Assembly (NCBI RefSeq): GCF_027947575.1 | Contig: NZ_CP116256.1 | Coordinates: 496,001-560,000, forward strand | Source: Streptomyces rubrogriseus | Lineage (GTDB): Bacteria; Actinomycetota; Actinomycetes; Streptomycetales; Streptomycetaceae | Length of the DNA: 64,000 nucleotides | Reading direction: 5' to 3' | In this document: positions 25,294 through 33,182 of the stretch, piece after piece | How positions within the stretch are numbered: position 1 is the first letter of the stretch | How the letters are laid out: every line of letters begins with the position of its first letter | The notes under the pieces: generated by a model | The model's database searches: none | Told to the model about the DNA's origin: nothing | What the model saw: the letters and a program-made list of their open reading frames with translations, nothing else | Made by a program: the position numbers and the translations under genes

Positions 25294-25827
25294 TCAGTGG
25301 TAGGCGTGGACGACGGCGTGGCCCTTGCCGCGGCCGATCATCCACTTGTTGACCGGCGTGGTGATCACGAACGCCACGGCGAAGCCGCCGAGCAGGGCGT
25401 ACCAGAACAGCCCGTCCGACAGGTGCGCCTCCATGGCGCCGGGGACCAGGGCGATGATCCCGTTGTCGACCAGCTCCATCACCGCGATGGAGACCGTGTC
25501 GGCGGCCAGCGCCACCTTGATCGCGGCCTTCAGGGACACCCCGGCGCGCACGACCGCGAAGAGGGTGAGGGAGTAGCCGAAGACGAAGGCCAGGGCGATG
25601 GCCAGCACCATGGTCGGCACGTTGCCCCACATCAGCGCGGTGCCGATGACCATGCCGAGGATCTCGCCGATGGCGCACCCGGTGAGGCAGTGCAGCGTCG
25701 CCTGCATGGCGGTCGCCCAGGTGGTGCCGTGCCCGTGCCCGTGCCCGTGCTCATGGGCGTGCCCGTTGTCCGCGGGGGCGGAGTGGTGCGTGCTGTGGTG
25801 CGTGCTGTGGTCCATGTCGTGGTCCAT
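25294..25827 (-). CDS. His-rich DUF4396-family membrane protein
   Basis: 177 residues. The first 34 residues carry 12 His (HGHGHGHG and HHSTHH blocks), a likely metal-binding tail. The rest has four membrane helices with the DUF4396 motifs [36 protein letters not shown] and [20 protein letters not shown]. Function is not established for the family; the His-rich tail, the neighbouring Cys-rich copper-binding gene and the CsoR-like palindrome 13 nt upstream of the start codon point to copper handling (inference). Confidence 0.83.
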   Translation of the reverse strand: MDHDMDHSTHHSTHHSAPADNGHAHEHGHGHGHGTTWATAMQATLHCLTGCAIGEILGMVIGTALMWGNVPTMVLAIALAFVFGYSLTLFAVVRAGVSLKAAIKVALAADTVSIAVMELVDNGIIALVPGAMEAHLSDGLFWYALLGGFAVAFVITTPVNKWMIGRGKGHAVVHAYH

Positions 25828-25839
25828 GACGGAGAATGT

Positions 25840-25856
25840 ATACCCCTAGGGGGTAT
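25840..25856. promoter_or_regulatory. CsoR-like copper operator
   Basis: ATACCCCTAGGGGGTAT: perfect 7-bp arms ATACCCC/GGGGTAT around TAG. This fits the A/T-flanked ACCC-N-GGGT core described for actinobacterial CsoR sites. It lies 13-29 nt upstream of the His-rich DUF4396 gene, where CsoR binding would block transcription until Cu(I) is bound. Confidence 0.7.
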
Positions 25857-25877
25857 CTAGTCCAGGAGGTGCACCCG

Positions 25878-27088
25878 TCACCAGGCCTCCGAGTCCTCGG
25901 CCCCGTCCGTCACGGGCGCCGTCCGGACCGTCGCCCGCACCCGGGCCGCGAGCAGGGGGAACACGAGTACCGAGACCATCGCGGCACCGACCAGCGAAGC
26001 CGCCCGGTCCGTGGCGATCAGCTCCTGGTCGACGCCGATGGTCGTGATGGCGACGACCAGCGGCAGGCACGTCGAGGTGAACAGCGCCAGCGCCGCCCGG
26101 TCCCCGCGGCCGAGATCCCTGGGCGCGAGGAGGTACACCGGGCCCCCGTGCACCAGCAGGAAGAGCAGCAGGAACCCGGGCACCAGCAGCAGCGCGCCCG
26201 GGTCGTGCAGCAGCGCGTCCAGGTCGAACTCGATGCCGGTGACCACGTAGAAGAGGGGCACGAGGAAGCCGAAGCCCATGGCCTCGACCTTGCCGAGGAC
26301 CTCCCCGCTGCTCGCGGGCGCGGCCCGGAGCAGTACCAGCCTGGTCAGGACGCCGGCCGCGAACGCGCCCAGCAGGACGTCGAGTCCGAAGACCTCGGCG
26401 AGGCCCAGCATGCAGGCGAGCAGCAGCATCACGAACCGGACCGCGAACTGGCCGCTCGTGTGCAGGGTCCGCTCGGTCAGCCGGGCGAACCAGGGCGGTC
26501 TCGGGCGCAGCGCCCAGAACACGGCGGCTGCCGTGATCGCTCCGAACGCGGCCAGCAGCGCCGCCGACTCGGCCGGCCGCCGTCCGCTGAGCAGCAGCGC
26601 CACGGCGATCACCGGCCCGAACTCGCCGACCGCGCCGAACGCCGAGATCACCGTCCCGAACCGGCCGCGCAGCTCGCCGCTGTCCCGCAGCATCGGCAGT
26701 ACGGTGCCGAGCGTGGTGCTGGTGAGCGCGGTGCCGATGACGAACGCCCCGAAGACGTCCCCGCCGCTGACGAGCAGCGCCAGCGCGATCCCGGCCGCGA
26801 GGGCGATCGGCCAGGACCACAGGGAACGGCGCAGGGTGTCGCCCCGGACGGCGGCGAAGTCGATCTCGTAGCCGGCCAGGAAGATGAGCATGGACAGGCC
26901 GAGGTCGGCCAGCGTGTCCACGACGTCGTCGGGACGGGCCCAGCCGAGTACGTCTGGCCCCATCACGATGCCGAGCGCGATCTCGAAGATGACCAGGGGA
27001 ACCCGGACCCGCCGCCCCGTGGCGTGGCGAGGAGCGGCGCCAGGACCGCGGCGGCCAGGATCAGGACGAGGGTGCCCGGATGGCTCAC
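25878..27088 (-). CDS. Cation:proton antiporter (CPA2-type), frameshift in N-terminus
   Basis: About 400 residues with 10-12 membrane helices of the Na+/H+ exchanger domain: VPLVIFEIALGIVMGPDVLG, GLSMLIFLAGYEIDF, GTALTSTTLGTVLPMLRD, FGAVGEFGPVIAVALLLSG and PLFYVVTGIEFDLDALL. The natural N-terminus (SHPGTLVLILAAAVLAPLLA, from GTG 27088) is in a different frame; inserting one base near 27026 would give LLAYATGRRVRVPLV, which fits the family. As sequenced, the protein would either start internally or be truncated. Transcribed toward the DUF4396 gene, 50 nt downstream. Confidence 0.78.
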
Positions 27089-27358
27089 GGGACACCGCCG
27101 TGCCGCCCGGCCGCGGACTGCCGCGCACGGCGCCGCCCCGCCTTCCGTGCCATCGACGCTCCCTCGCGAACGGCGTGCCGGGACGGGACACCGACGGCGC
27201 CCGCCCCCGCCACTGTCGCCCGCCGGGCAGACCGGGACTACCGGGCGTACGCCGGAAGGAGGAGCGAAGGGAGGAGCGGCGGGGGGCGAAGGGAGGAGCG
27301 GCGGGGGAGCGTCGAATCTCCGTTGCTCCCCCGTACGCGGTGGCCTACCGTCCCGGTC

Positions 27359-28300
27359 ATGCTGCCCCGGGTGGAAACGGACGAGGAGTGGGACGCGGTC
27401 GTCCCCGACGAGACGGTGATGCGCCCCGGCGCGGCCGGCCTGTGCGCACGCCTGGGCCTCGCGGACGCACCGCTGACCCGTTTCCCGGACGGCTCCCGGC
27501 CGGTCTACGCGGTGGGCGACGAGCACGTGCTCAAGCTGTTCCCGGGAGCCGTCGCGCAGGACGGCGTCGCGGAGGGCCGCGTCCTCACCCACCTCCAGGG
27601 ACGGCTCCCGACACCGACCCCCCGGGTCCGTGACTTCGGCCCCTGCGAGAACGGCTGGCAGTACGTCCTGATGTCCCGCCTCCACGGCGAGAACCTGGCC
27701 CGCGCCTGGGACCGCGTGCCCCGCGACCACCGCGAACGGCTCGTCACCGAGGTCGGGGAAACCCTCGCGGTACTGCACTCCCTCGACCCCGGCCCCCTCG
27801 GGGACGTCCTCGGCCCCGGCGACTGGGGCGCCTTCCTGGACCGGCAGCGAGCCGGCGCCGTGCGACAGCAGCGCGCCAACGGGCTGCCGGCCGGCTGGCT
27901 GGAGCAGATCCCCGACTTCCTGGCCTCGGTCCCGCTGCCGCGGGACCCGGACGGCTGCCTGCTGCACACCGAGGTGATGCGGCAGCACCTCATGGTCGAC
28001 CCCGACGGGTGGCGGCTGACCGGGCTCTTCGACTTCGAACCCGCCATGATCGGTGACCGCGCCTACGACTTCGTGGGCGTCGGCCTGTTCGTCACCGGCG
28101 GCGACCCGGACCTGCTGGCCCGCCTGGCCAAGGCGTACGGCCGCACCTTCGACCCGTCGGTGCTGCTCGCGTACACGCTGCTGCACGTGTACAGCGACCT
28201 CCCCTGGTACCTGCGCGAACTGCCCGTACCCGGCGCGGAAACACTCCCGGCGCTCGCGGAGGCGTGGTTCGGCACGACGGGGGTCAGTGGCTGCCGGTGA
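27359..28300 (+). CDS. Aminoglycoside phosphotransferase-family kinase
   Basis: 313 residues with a kinase-like APH fold: N-lobe GSRPVYAVGDEHVLKLFPG (Lys), hinge YVLMSRLHGENLARAW, and the catalytic region LLHTEVMRQHLMV followed by LFDFEPAMIGDRAYD. The usual HGDxxxxN is replaced by HTEVMRQH: catalytic Asp is Glu and Asn is His, while the DFE metal site is kept. Similar HTE variants occur among hygromycin-kinase-like proteins, so activity may be retained or altered. No Shine-Dalgarno is visible; TACCGT 7-12 nt before the ATG could be a -10 for a leaderless transcript. Its 3' end overlaps the convergent SulP gene by 17 nt. Confidence 0.75.
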   Translation: MLPRVETDEEWDAVVPDETVMRPGAAGLCARLGLADAPLTRFPDGSRPVYAVGDEHVLKLFPGAVAQDGVAEGRVLTHLQGRLPTPTPRVRDFGPCENGWQYVLMSRLHGENLARAWDRVPRDHRERLVTEVGETLAVLHSLDPGPLGDVLGPGDWGAFLDRQRAGAVRQQRANGLPAGWLEQIPDFLASVPLPRDPDGCLLHTEVMRQHLMVDPDGWRLTGLFDFEPAMIGDRAYDFVGVGLFVTGGDPDLLARLAKAYGRTFDPSVLLAYTLLHVYSDLPWYLRELPVPGAETLPALAEAWFGTTGVSGCR

Positions 28301-29798
28301 GTTCGCCGGTGAGTCTGCCGTGGAGGTCGGCGCTCGGGGAGTTCAGGCCGGTGATCTCGACGGTCTTGCCGCGCTGCTCGTACTTCGTCTCGATCGCGTC
28401 CAGGGCGGCCACGGAGGAGGCGTCCCAGATGTGGGCGGCGGAGAGGTCGATGACGACCCGGTCCGGGTCGCCCGCGTAGTCGAACTGGCCGACCAGGTCG
28501 TTGGAGGAGGCGAAGAACAGCTCTCCGGTGACCCGGTACACGACCGTGGTGCCGTCGGGGTCCGTGACGGCGGTGACCTGGGCGAGGTGGGCGACGCGCC
28601 TGGCGAAGACGACCATGGCGGTGACGGTGCCGACGACGACGCCGATGGCGAGGTTCTCGGTGGCGACCACGACGATCACGGTGATGACCATGACGGCGAT
28701 CTCCCCGGCGGGCATCCGCTTCAGGGTCTTGGGCGCGACGGAGTGCCAGTCGAAGGTGCCGAAGGCGACCATGACCATGACGGCGACCAGAGCGGCCATG
28801 GGGATGTCGGAGACGACCGGGCCGAAGACGATGCACAGCACCATCAGGAACGAACCGGCGAGGAAGGTGGAGACGCGGGTACGGGCGCCGGACACCTTCA
28901 CGTTGATCATGGTCTGGCCGATCATGGCGCAGCCGCCCATGCCGCCGAAGAAACCGGTGACGATGTTGGCGACGCCCTGCCCGATGGACTCACGGGTCTT
29001 GGAGGAGTGGGTGTCGGTGATGTCGTCGACGAGCCTGGCGGTCATCAGCGACTCCATCAGGCCGACCAGCGCCATGGCGAGGGCGTAGGGCGCGACGGTG
29101 GTCAGGGTGTCGAGGGTGAAGGGCACGTCGGGCAGGCCCGGCACCGGCAGCGAGGACGGCAGCTCGCCCTTGTCACCGACGGTGGGCACCGCGATCCCGG
29201 CGGCGACGGTGATCACGGTGAGGATGACGATGGACACCAGCGGGGCCGGGACCACCCTGGTGACCTTCGGGAAGAACACCATCAGCGCCAGGCCGCCGAT
29301 GATCAGCGGGTAGACCGGCCAGGGCACGTCGTGCATCTCCGGCACCTGCGCCATGAAAATCATGATGGCGAGGGCGTTCACGAAGCCCGTCATCACCGAG
29401 CGGGGCACGAACCGCATGAGCTTGGCCACGCCCACCGCGCCCAGGACGATCTGGAAGACGCCGGCCAGGATGACGGTCGCGACCAGGTAGCCCAGGCCGT
29501 GTTCCCGGTTCACCGGCGCGATGACGAGTGCTACCGCGCCGGTGGCGGCGGAGATCATCGCGCGGCGACCGCCGACGACGGAGATCGTCACGGCCATGGT
29601 GAAGGAGGCGAACAGGCCGATCGCCGGGTCGACACCGGCGATGATCGAGAAGGAGATGGCCTCCGGGATCAGCGCCAGGGCGACGACGAGACCGGCCAGG
29701 ACCTCGGTGCGCCAGACCTTCGGATCGTTCAGCCAGTCCGGCTTGAGGGCGCGCAGCCGCGCGGCCGGGGGCGTGGGAGTCACAGCGGCAGAAGACAA
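28284..29798 (-). CDS. SulP-family anion transporter with STAS domain
   Basis: About 504 residues. Ten or more membrane helices with SulP motifs: VALALIPEAISFSIIAGVDP, ATGAVALVIAPV, FVPRSVMTGFVNALAIMIFM, and GVANIVTGFFGGMGGCAMIG. A C-terminal STAS domain (~400-500) includes VVIDLSAAHIWDASSVAALD. SulP proteins import sulfate, bicarbonate or related anions; the substrate is not readable. The start is ambiguous: TTG 29798 or GTG 29783, neither with a good ribosome site. A MerR regulator with a palindromic site lies upstream on the other strand and is the likely controller. Confidence 0.85.
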   Translation of the reverse strand: MSSAAVTPTPPAARLRALKPDWLNDPKVWRTEVLAGLVVALALIPEAISFSIIAGVDPAIGLFASFTMAVTISVVGGRRAMISAATGAVALVIAPVNREHGLGYLVATVILAGVFQIVLGAVGVAKLMRFVPRSVMTGFVNALAIMIFMAQVPEMHDVPWPVYPLIIGGLALMVFFPKVTRVVPAPLVSIVILTVITVAAGIAVPTVGDKGELPSSLPVPGLPDVPFTLDTLTTVAPYALAMALVGLMESLMTARLVDDITDTHSSKTRESIGQGVANIVTGFFGGMGGCAMIGQTMINVKVSGARTRVSTFLAGSFLMVLCIVFGPVVSDIPMAALVAVMVMVAFGTFDWHSVAPKTLKRMPAGEIAVMVITVIVVVATENLAIGVVVGTVTAMVVFARRVAHLAQVTAVTDPDGTTVVYRVTGELFFASSNDLVGQFDYAGDPDRVVIDLSAAHIWDASSVAALDAIETKYEQRGKTVEITGLNSPSADLHGRLTGELTGSH

Positions 29799-30196
29799 GA
29801 GGATGCGTACCTGTCGTGCTCGGGCACACCCACGGGCAGGCCGGGCGTGCGGCAAGGGCGCGCAGGGGGCCGGAACGGCACCCCGCGGGCGACCCGCGGA
29901 GCGGGCCGGAAGTCTAGGGGGCGAGGGACGCGGGGCAGCGCCGACACATACTGGTCAGGCTGCTCACGTCCAGGGGCGAAGGCTCACGGCGGGCACGCGG
30001 CGGCGACCGGCTTCAGGGGCTCGCGCACGCTCTCTCCCGCGGGAATCGGATCTTCGCCGGGGGCGTCATCGGCCCCGGAACGGCAGAGCGGGGCAGCCGG
30101 GGCCGCCCTCACCATCACCAACTCTACCCTAACGTTAGAGTAGAGGTCGGCGGGCCGACGGACCGACGGACCGACGGGAAGAGCCAGGAGAACGGC
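29799..30196. promoter_or_regulatory. 398-bp SulP/MerR divergent intergenic region
   Basis: Holds the MerR-type palindrome near its right end and, toward SulP on the minus strand, a TAGACT -10-like box (29911-29916) about 113 nt before the SulP start. An 11-codon minus-strand ORF (29914-29949, MCRRCPASLAP) ends on that box. No other gene is supported. Confidence 0.45.
30122..30145. promoter_or_regulatory. MerR-type palindromic operator
   Basis: 24-nt near-perfect inverted repeat: CTCTAC and CTAAC on the left mirror GTTAG and GTAGAG on the right, centred at the CGTTAG core, with one non-pairing position per arm. Size and symmetry suit a MerR-family dimer site between -35 and -10. It lies 52 nt upstream of the merR-like start. 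Confidence 0.6.
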
Positions 30197-30652
30197 ATGC
30201 ACGGCGTGGACGACAGGCACATGCAGATCGGTGAGGTCGCCGCGCGGACGGAGCTGTCCCTGCGCACCATCCGGCACTACGAGGAGACCGGCCTGGTCAT
30301 CCCCTCCGCCCGGTCCCAGGGCGGCTTCCGCCTCTACACCGAGACCGACGTCGCCCGGCTCATGGTCATCCGCCGGATGAAACCGCTCGGCTTCACCCTC
30401 GAGCAGATGCGCGACCTCCTCGACGCCACCGACCGCTTGGACGGCGGCGACGCCGCCCTCGACCCGGCCGAGCGCACCGCCCTGCTGGAACGCGTCCGCA
30501 CGTACCAGCAGGCCGCCGCCGAACAGGTGGAGAAACTCCGAACCCAACTGTCCCGCGCCGAGGACTTCGCCACCACCCTGACAGCCCGCCTGAACCGACC
30601 GGCCCCGCCCGCCGACGCACAGCACGGCGACGGCATCAAGAAGTCGCGTTGA
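30197..30652 (+). CDS. MerR-family transcriptional regulator
   Basis: 151 residues. The N-terminal winged HTH (residues 9-75: MQIGEVAARTELSLRTIRHY, EETGLVIPSARSQGGFRLYT, RRMKPLGFTLEQMRDLLDA) is followed by a coiled-coil dimerisation helix (~95-130) and no recognisable ligand domain or metal-binding Cys set. AGGAG lies 7 nt before the ATG. The palindrome upstream suggests autoregulation; the divergent SulP transporter gene is the probable second target (inference). Confidence 0.88.
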   Translation: MHGVDDRHMQIGEVAARTELSLRTIRHYEETGLVIPSARSQGGFRLYTETDVARLMVIRRMKPLGFTLEQMRDLLDATDRLDGGDAALDPAERTALLERVRTYQQAAAEQVEKLRTQLSRAEDFATTLTARLNRPAPPADAQHGDGIKKSR

Positions 30653-31182
30653 GCGTCGACCTACCCTTCTTCCGGTATCACCCTGACCCCCTGGCAAGCG
30701 GGTCCATCCGCGCGTCCGCCGAGCCGTGCGCCTGCTGCGGCCGCAGCACGGGCTGGATCTACACGGCAACCTTCTACTCCGCGCAAGAGGTCAGCGGACG
30801 CTTCTGCCCCTGGTGCATCGCAGACGGGAGCGCGGCTGAACGCTTCGCGGGTGAATTCACCGACTCCCACGGTCTCGACGGCGTGAGCGACGACGTGTTG
30901 CACGAGGTCACCCGCCGCACACCCGGGTTCCACGCTTGGCAGGATCCGCACTGGCTCGTCCACTGCCACGACGCAGGTGCCTTCGTGGGTGAAGTCGGGT
31001 ACCCCGAGTTGGCGGAGCACCCTGAAGCCCTCGACCAGTTGCGGGCCGACCTGCGCCTCGACGGCCACCGCGACGAAAGCCGGCTCGAGCGCCTCTTGGC
31101 CCGCCTGGGCGAGGGGATGACCGCCATGCTCTTCCGGTGCACCGTCTGTGGCGCCCACCTCGCCTACGCCGACGCATCCTGA
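30649..31182 (+). CDS. CbrC/UPF0167-family protein
   Basis: 177 residues from a TTG that overlaps the MerR stop by 4 nt. Family signature at the N-terminus: LPFFRYHPDPLASGSI, CACCGRSTGWIYTATFYS, and GRFCPWCIADGSAAERF; the C-terminus has LFRCTVCGAHLAYAD. The three Cys pairs suggest zinc binding. The E. coli namesake is linked to colicin E2 tolerance under CreBC control, but its biochemical role is unknown. Overlap with merR implies co-transcription. Confidence 0.8.
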   Translation: MSVDLPFFRYHPDPLASGSIRASAEPCACCGRSTGWIYTATFYSAQEVSGRFCPWCIADGSAAERFAGEFTDSHGLDGVSDDVLHEVTRRTPGFHAWQDPHWLVHCHDAGAFVGEVGYPELAEHPEALDQLRADLRLDGHRDESRLERLLARLGEGMTAMLFRCTVCGAHLAYADAS

Positions 31183-31255
31183 AGATCGTCCCGCGGTTGC
31201 GAGTCCGCGACCTCAGATGAGGACGCAGGCGACAGTGACCGCCCGCGTTGATGTC

Positions 31256-31298
31256 AGAAGGGGCCCACCTCCTTAAAATCCGGAGGTGGGCCCCTTCT
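31256..31298. terminator. Perfect 17-bp hairpin terminator
   Basis: AGAAGGGGCCCACCTCC (31256-31272) pairs perfectly with 31282-31298 around a 9-nt loop TTAAAATCC. It lies 74 nt after the CbrC-like stop and 8 nt past the 3' end of tRNA-Arg on the opposite strand, so it can end both transcripts. Confidence 0.8.
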
Positions 31299-31305
31299 GA
31301 ACCGG

Positions 31306-31378
31306 TGCCCCCGGCAGGATTCGAACCTGCGACACCCGCTTTAGGAGAGCGGTGCTCTATCCCCTGAGCTACGGAGGC
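31306..31378 (-). tRNA. tRNA-Arg (CCT anticodon)
   Basis: 73 nt, 3' CCA-like CC following the discriminator A. The acceptor pairs GCCTCCG with CGGGGGC (one G-U). The D arm AGCTCAGGGGATAGAGC and T arm with GGTTCGAATCC are canonical. The anticodon stem CCGCT/AGCGG closes loop CTCCTAA, giving CCT, which reads the rare AGG codon. Its 5' end faces the antibiotic cluster. Confidence 0.95.
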
Positions 31379-31671
31379 GGAGGAGACTGGCGACAGTGTA
31401 GCGGGTGGGCCCCCGCGGTCGCTGGGGCGCCGTACGGGAGGGGCGGGGGCGTCGAACCTGGAGGGGCGTGGCCTTGTCGGGTGCCCGGTGGAGGGGCGGT
31501 ACGGAGGCAGGGCTTCCGTGGGTGGTCGGACAGTGGTCGTCCGTCGTTCGTTTCAGGCGTCTCCGTGCCCCGATAACGGCGCGATAGGTCCCGCATATCC
31601 GTCGCCAGCACAGTGGAGCCCGATCTCGTTTCGAGGTGTCGAATCAATCCTGAGCCCCAGAGGTGAACGCG
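31379..31671. promoter_or_regulatory. Promoter region of the CDA fatty-acid operon
   Basis: 293 bp between tRNA-Arg and the ACP gene. The last 110 nt contain AT-richer -10 candidates (GATAAC near 31569, GATAGG near 31582, CATATC near 31593) upstream of a GAGGTGA ribosome site. No operator palindrome stands out. A 9-bp TACGGAGGC at about 31500 repeats the tRNA 5' end and is probably chance. Confidence 0.4.
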
Positions 31672-31917
31672 ATGAGTACGGACCCCAAGTCGGTTGTGCA
31701 CGGGATTCTGGCCGAGGATCTGGAAGTGGACCCCGCGGAGATCACGGACGGTGCGTCGCTGCGGAACCTGGAGCTGGACTCGCTGGCCGTCGCCGAGCTG
31801 ATCGTGCGGATCAAGGAGGAGACCGGCGTGGACCTCAGCGGTGAGGAGACGCGGATCGCGGATCTCACCGTCGGGGAAGTGGTCCTGCTGGCCGGCTCGG
31901 GTCTGGAAGCGGCGTGA
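31672..31917 (+). CDS. Acyl carrier protein of CDA side-chain synthesis (SCO3249-like)
   Basis: 81 residues, a discrete type II ACP. The phosphopantetheine site is LELDSLAV with Ser37. Acidic helix II/III residues (IVRIKEETGVDLSGEE) are typical. It would carry the growing C6 acyl chain through FabF, FabH, HxcO and HcmO before transfer to the first NRPS module. The ATG at 31672 has GAGGTGA 6 nt upstream, preferred over the in-frame GTG at 31663. Overlaps fabF by 4 nt. Confidence 0.9.
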   Translation: MSTDPKSVVHGILAEDLEVDPAEITDGASLRNLELDSLAVAELIVRIKEETGVDLSGEETRIADLTVGEVVLLAGSGLEAA

Positions 31918-33134
31918 CCGAGGGGCCCGTCGCCATCACCGGTGTCGGGCTGGTGACGCCGGCCGGTACCGACGCCGACTCGACCTGGGAGGCGATGTGC
32001 GCCGCCCGGTCCCTGGAGAGCGGTGACCCCGAGCCGCTGGCCGGTACCGGGGCGTGGCACAGCCTGCGGGTGCCCGCGCTGCGGCCGGGGCAGCTGACCG
32101 GGCGCGGGACCGCCCGTACCGACCCGTTCATCCGGTTCGCGCTGGTGGCGGTGGCGGAGGCGCTGGCGCAGTCGGGGCTCGACCCGGACAGCTGGGACGG
32201 CAGCCGGGTCGGCATCGTGGTGGGCAGCGGCCTGGGGGGTGTGACCACGCACGGCGAGCAGTACCGGCGGATGGAGCGCCAGGGCCCGGACCTGGTCTCG
32301 CCGTACCTGCACCCCCGGTCGCTGATCAACATGGCGGCCGGAACCATCGGTGCCCGCTACGGGATCACCGGGCCCGGTCACACCGTGGCCGCCGCCTGTG
32401 CCTCGGGAGCCTCGGCGTTCGGGCTCGGCAAGACGCTGCTGAACGCCGGTGTCTGCGACACGGTCGTCGCCTGCGGCACGGACGCGGGTGTCACCCCGCT
32501 CGTCGTCTCCGGGTTCGCCCGCATGGGCGCGCTCTCCGAGCAGAAGACCGTCGACGCGTCCCGGCCGTTCTGCGCCGACCGCGACGGTTTCGTGATCTCG
32601 GAAGGCGCCGCGGCCGTCGTGATGGAGTCGCCGGCCAAGGCGCGTGCCCGGGGCGCGGAGGTGCTGGGGCGGCTGCTCGGCCATGCCGACACCTCCGACG
32701 CCCACCACCCGACGGCCCCTCGCCCGGACGGCGCCGGCGCCGCGGCCGCCGTCGAACAGGCGCTGACCGCCGCGCGCCTGACGACACGGGACGTGACCAC
32801 CGTCAACGCGCACGGCACCTCGACCCCGCAGAACGACCTGACGGAGGCCCGGCTCCTCGCCCGCCTCTTCCCGCACGGTCCGTCCGTGACCGCCAACAAG
32901 GGCCTGCTGGGCCACACCCTCGGCGCGGCCGGTGCCATCGAGGCCGTACTGACCCTGCGCAGCCTGCGCAGCGGCGTCCTGCCGCCGATCGCACACACCG
33001 AGCGGGCCGACCCCGCACTGCCCGAACTCGACCTGGTCCTCGGCGGGGTGCGCCGACACGACGGGAACGTGGCCGTGAGCACCTCCTTCGGGTTCGGGGG
33101 CAGCAACTGCGCCCTGGTGCTGGCCGCCGGCTGA
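31914..33134 (+). CDS. fabF3: Beta-ketoacyl-ACP synthase II (FabF3, CDA side chain)
   Basis: 406 residues, KAS-II fold. The Cys-His-His triad is intact: AAACASGASAFG with Cys162, VNAHGTSTPQNDLTE with His300, and NKGLLGHTLGAAGA with His334. It elongates ACP-bound chains by condensation with malonyl-ACP; in the CDA pathway, with FabH4, it makes the hexanoyl chain. GTG start overlapping the ACP stop. Confidence 0.92.
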   Translation: MTEGPVAITGVGLVTPAGTDADSTWEAMCAARSLESGDPEPLAGTGAWHSLRVPALRPGQLTGRGTARTDPFIRFALVAVAEALAQSGLDPDSWDGSRVGIVVGSGLGGVTTHGEQYRRMERQGPDLVSPYLHPRSLINMAAGTIGARYGITGPGHTVAAACASGASAFGLGKTLLNAGVCDTVVACGTDAGVTPLVVSGFARMGALSEQKTVDASRPFCADRDGFVISEGAAAVVMESPAKARARGAEVLGRLLGHADTSDAHHPTAPRPDGAGAAAAVEQALTAARLTTRDVTTVNAHGTSTPQNDLTEARLLARLFPHGPSVTANKGLLGHTLGAAGAIEAVLTLRSLRSGVLPPIAHTERADPALPELDLVLGGVRRHDGNVAVSTSFGFGGSNCALVLAAG

Positions 33135-33182
33135 ACGACGCCACGGCGTCCACGGATCCGAGCTTCCCTTCCTGGAGAGCCC

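Noticed and set aside
27240..27310. Purine-rich GGGAGGAGCGG repeats before the phosphotransferase gene as a coding region
   Set aside because: Simple GA-rich repeat with no start/ribosome-site structure; open frame is a by-product of composition.
31200..31400. CRISPR array or attachment-site duplication near tRNA-Arg
   Set aside because: Only the terminator hairpin and a chance 9-bp match to the tRNA 5' end are present; no spaced direct repeats or integrase.
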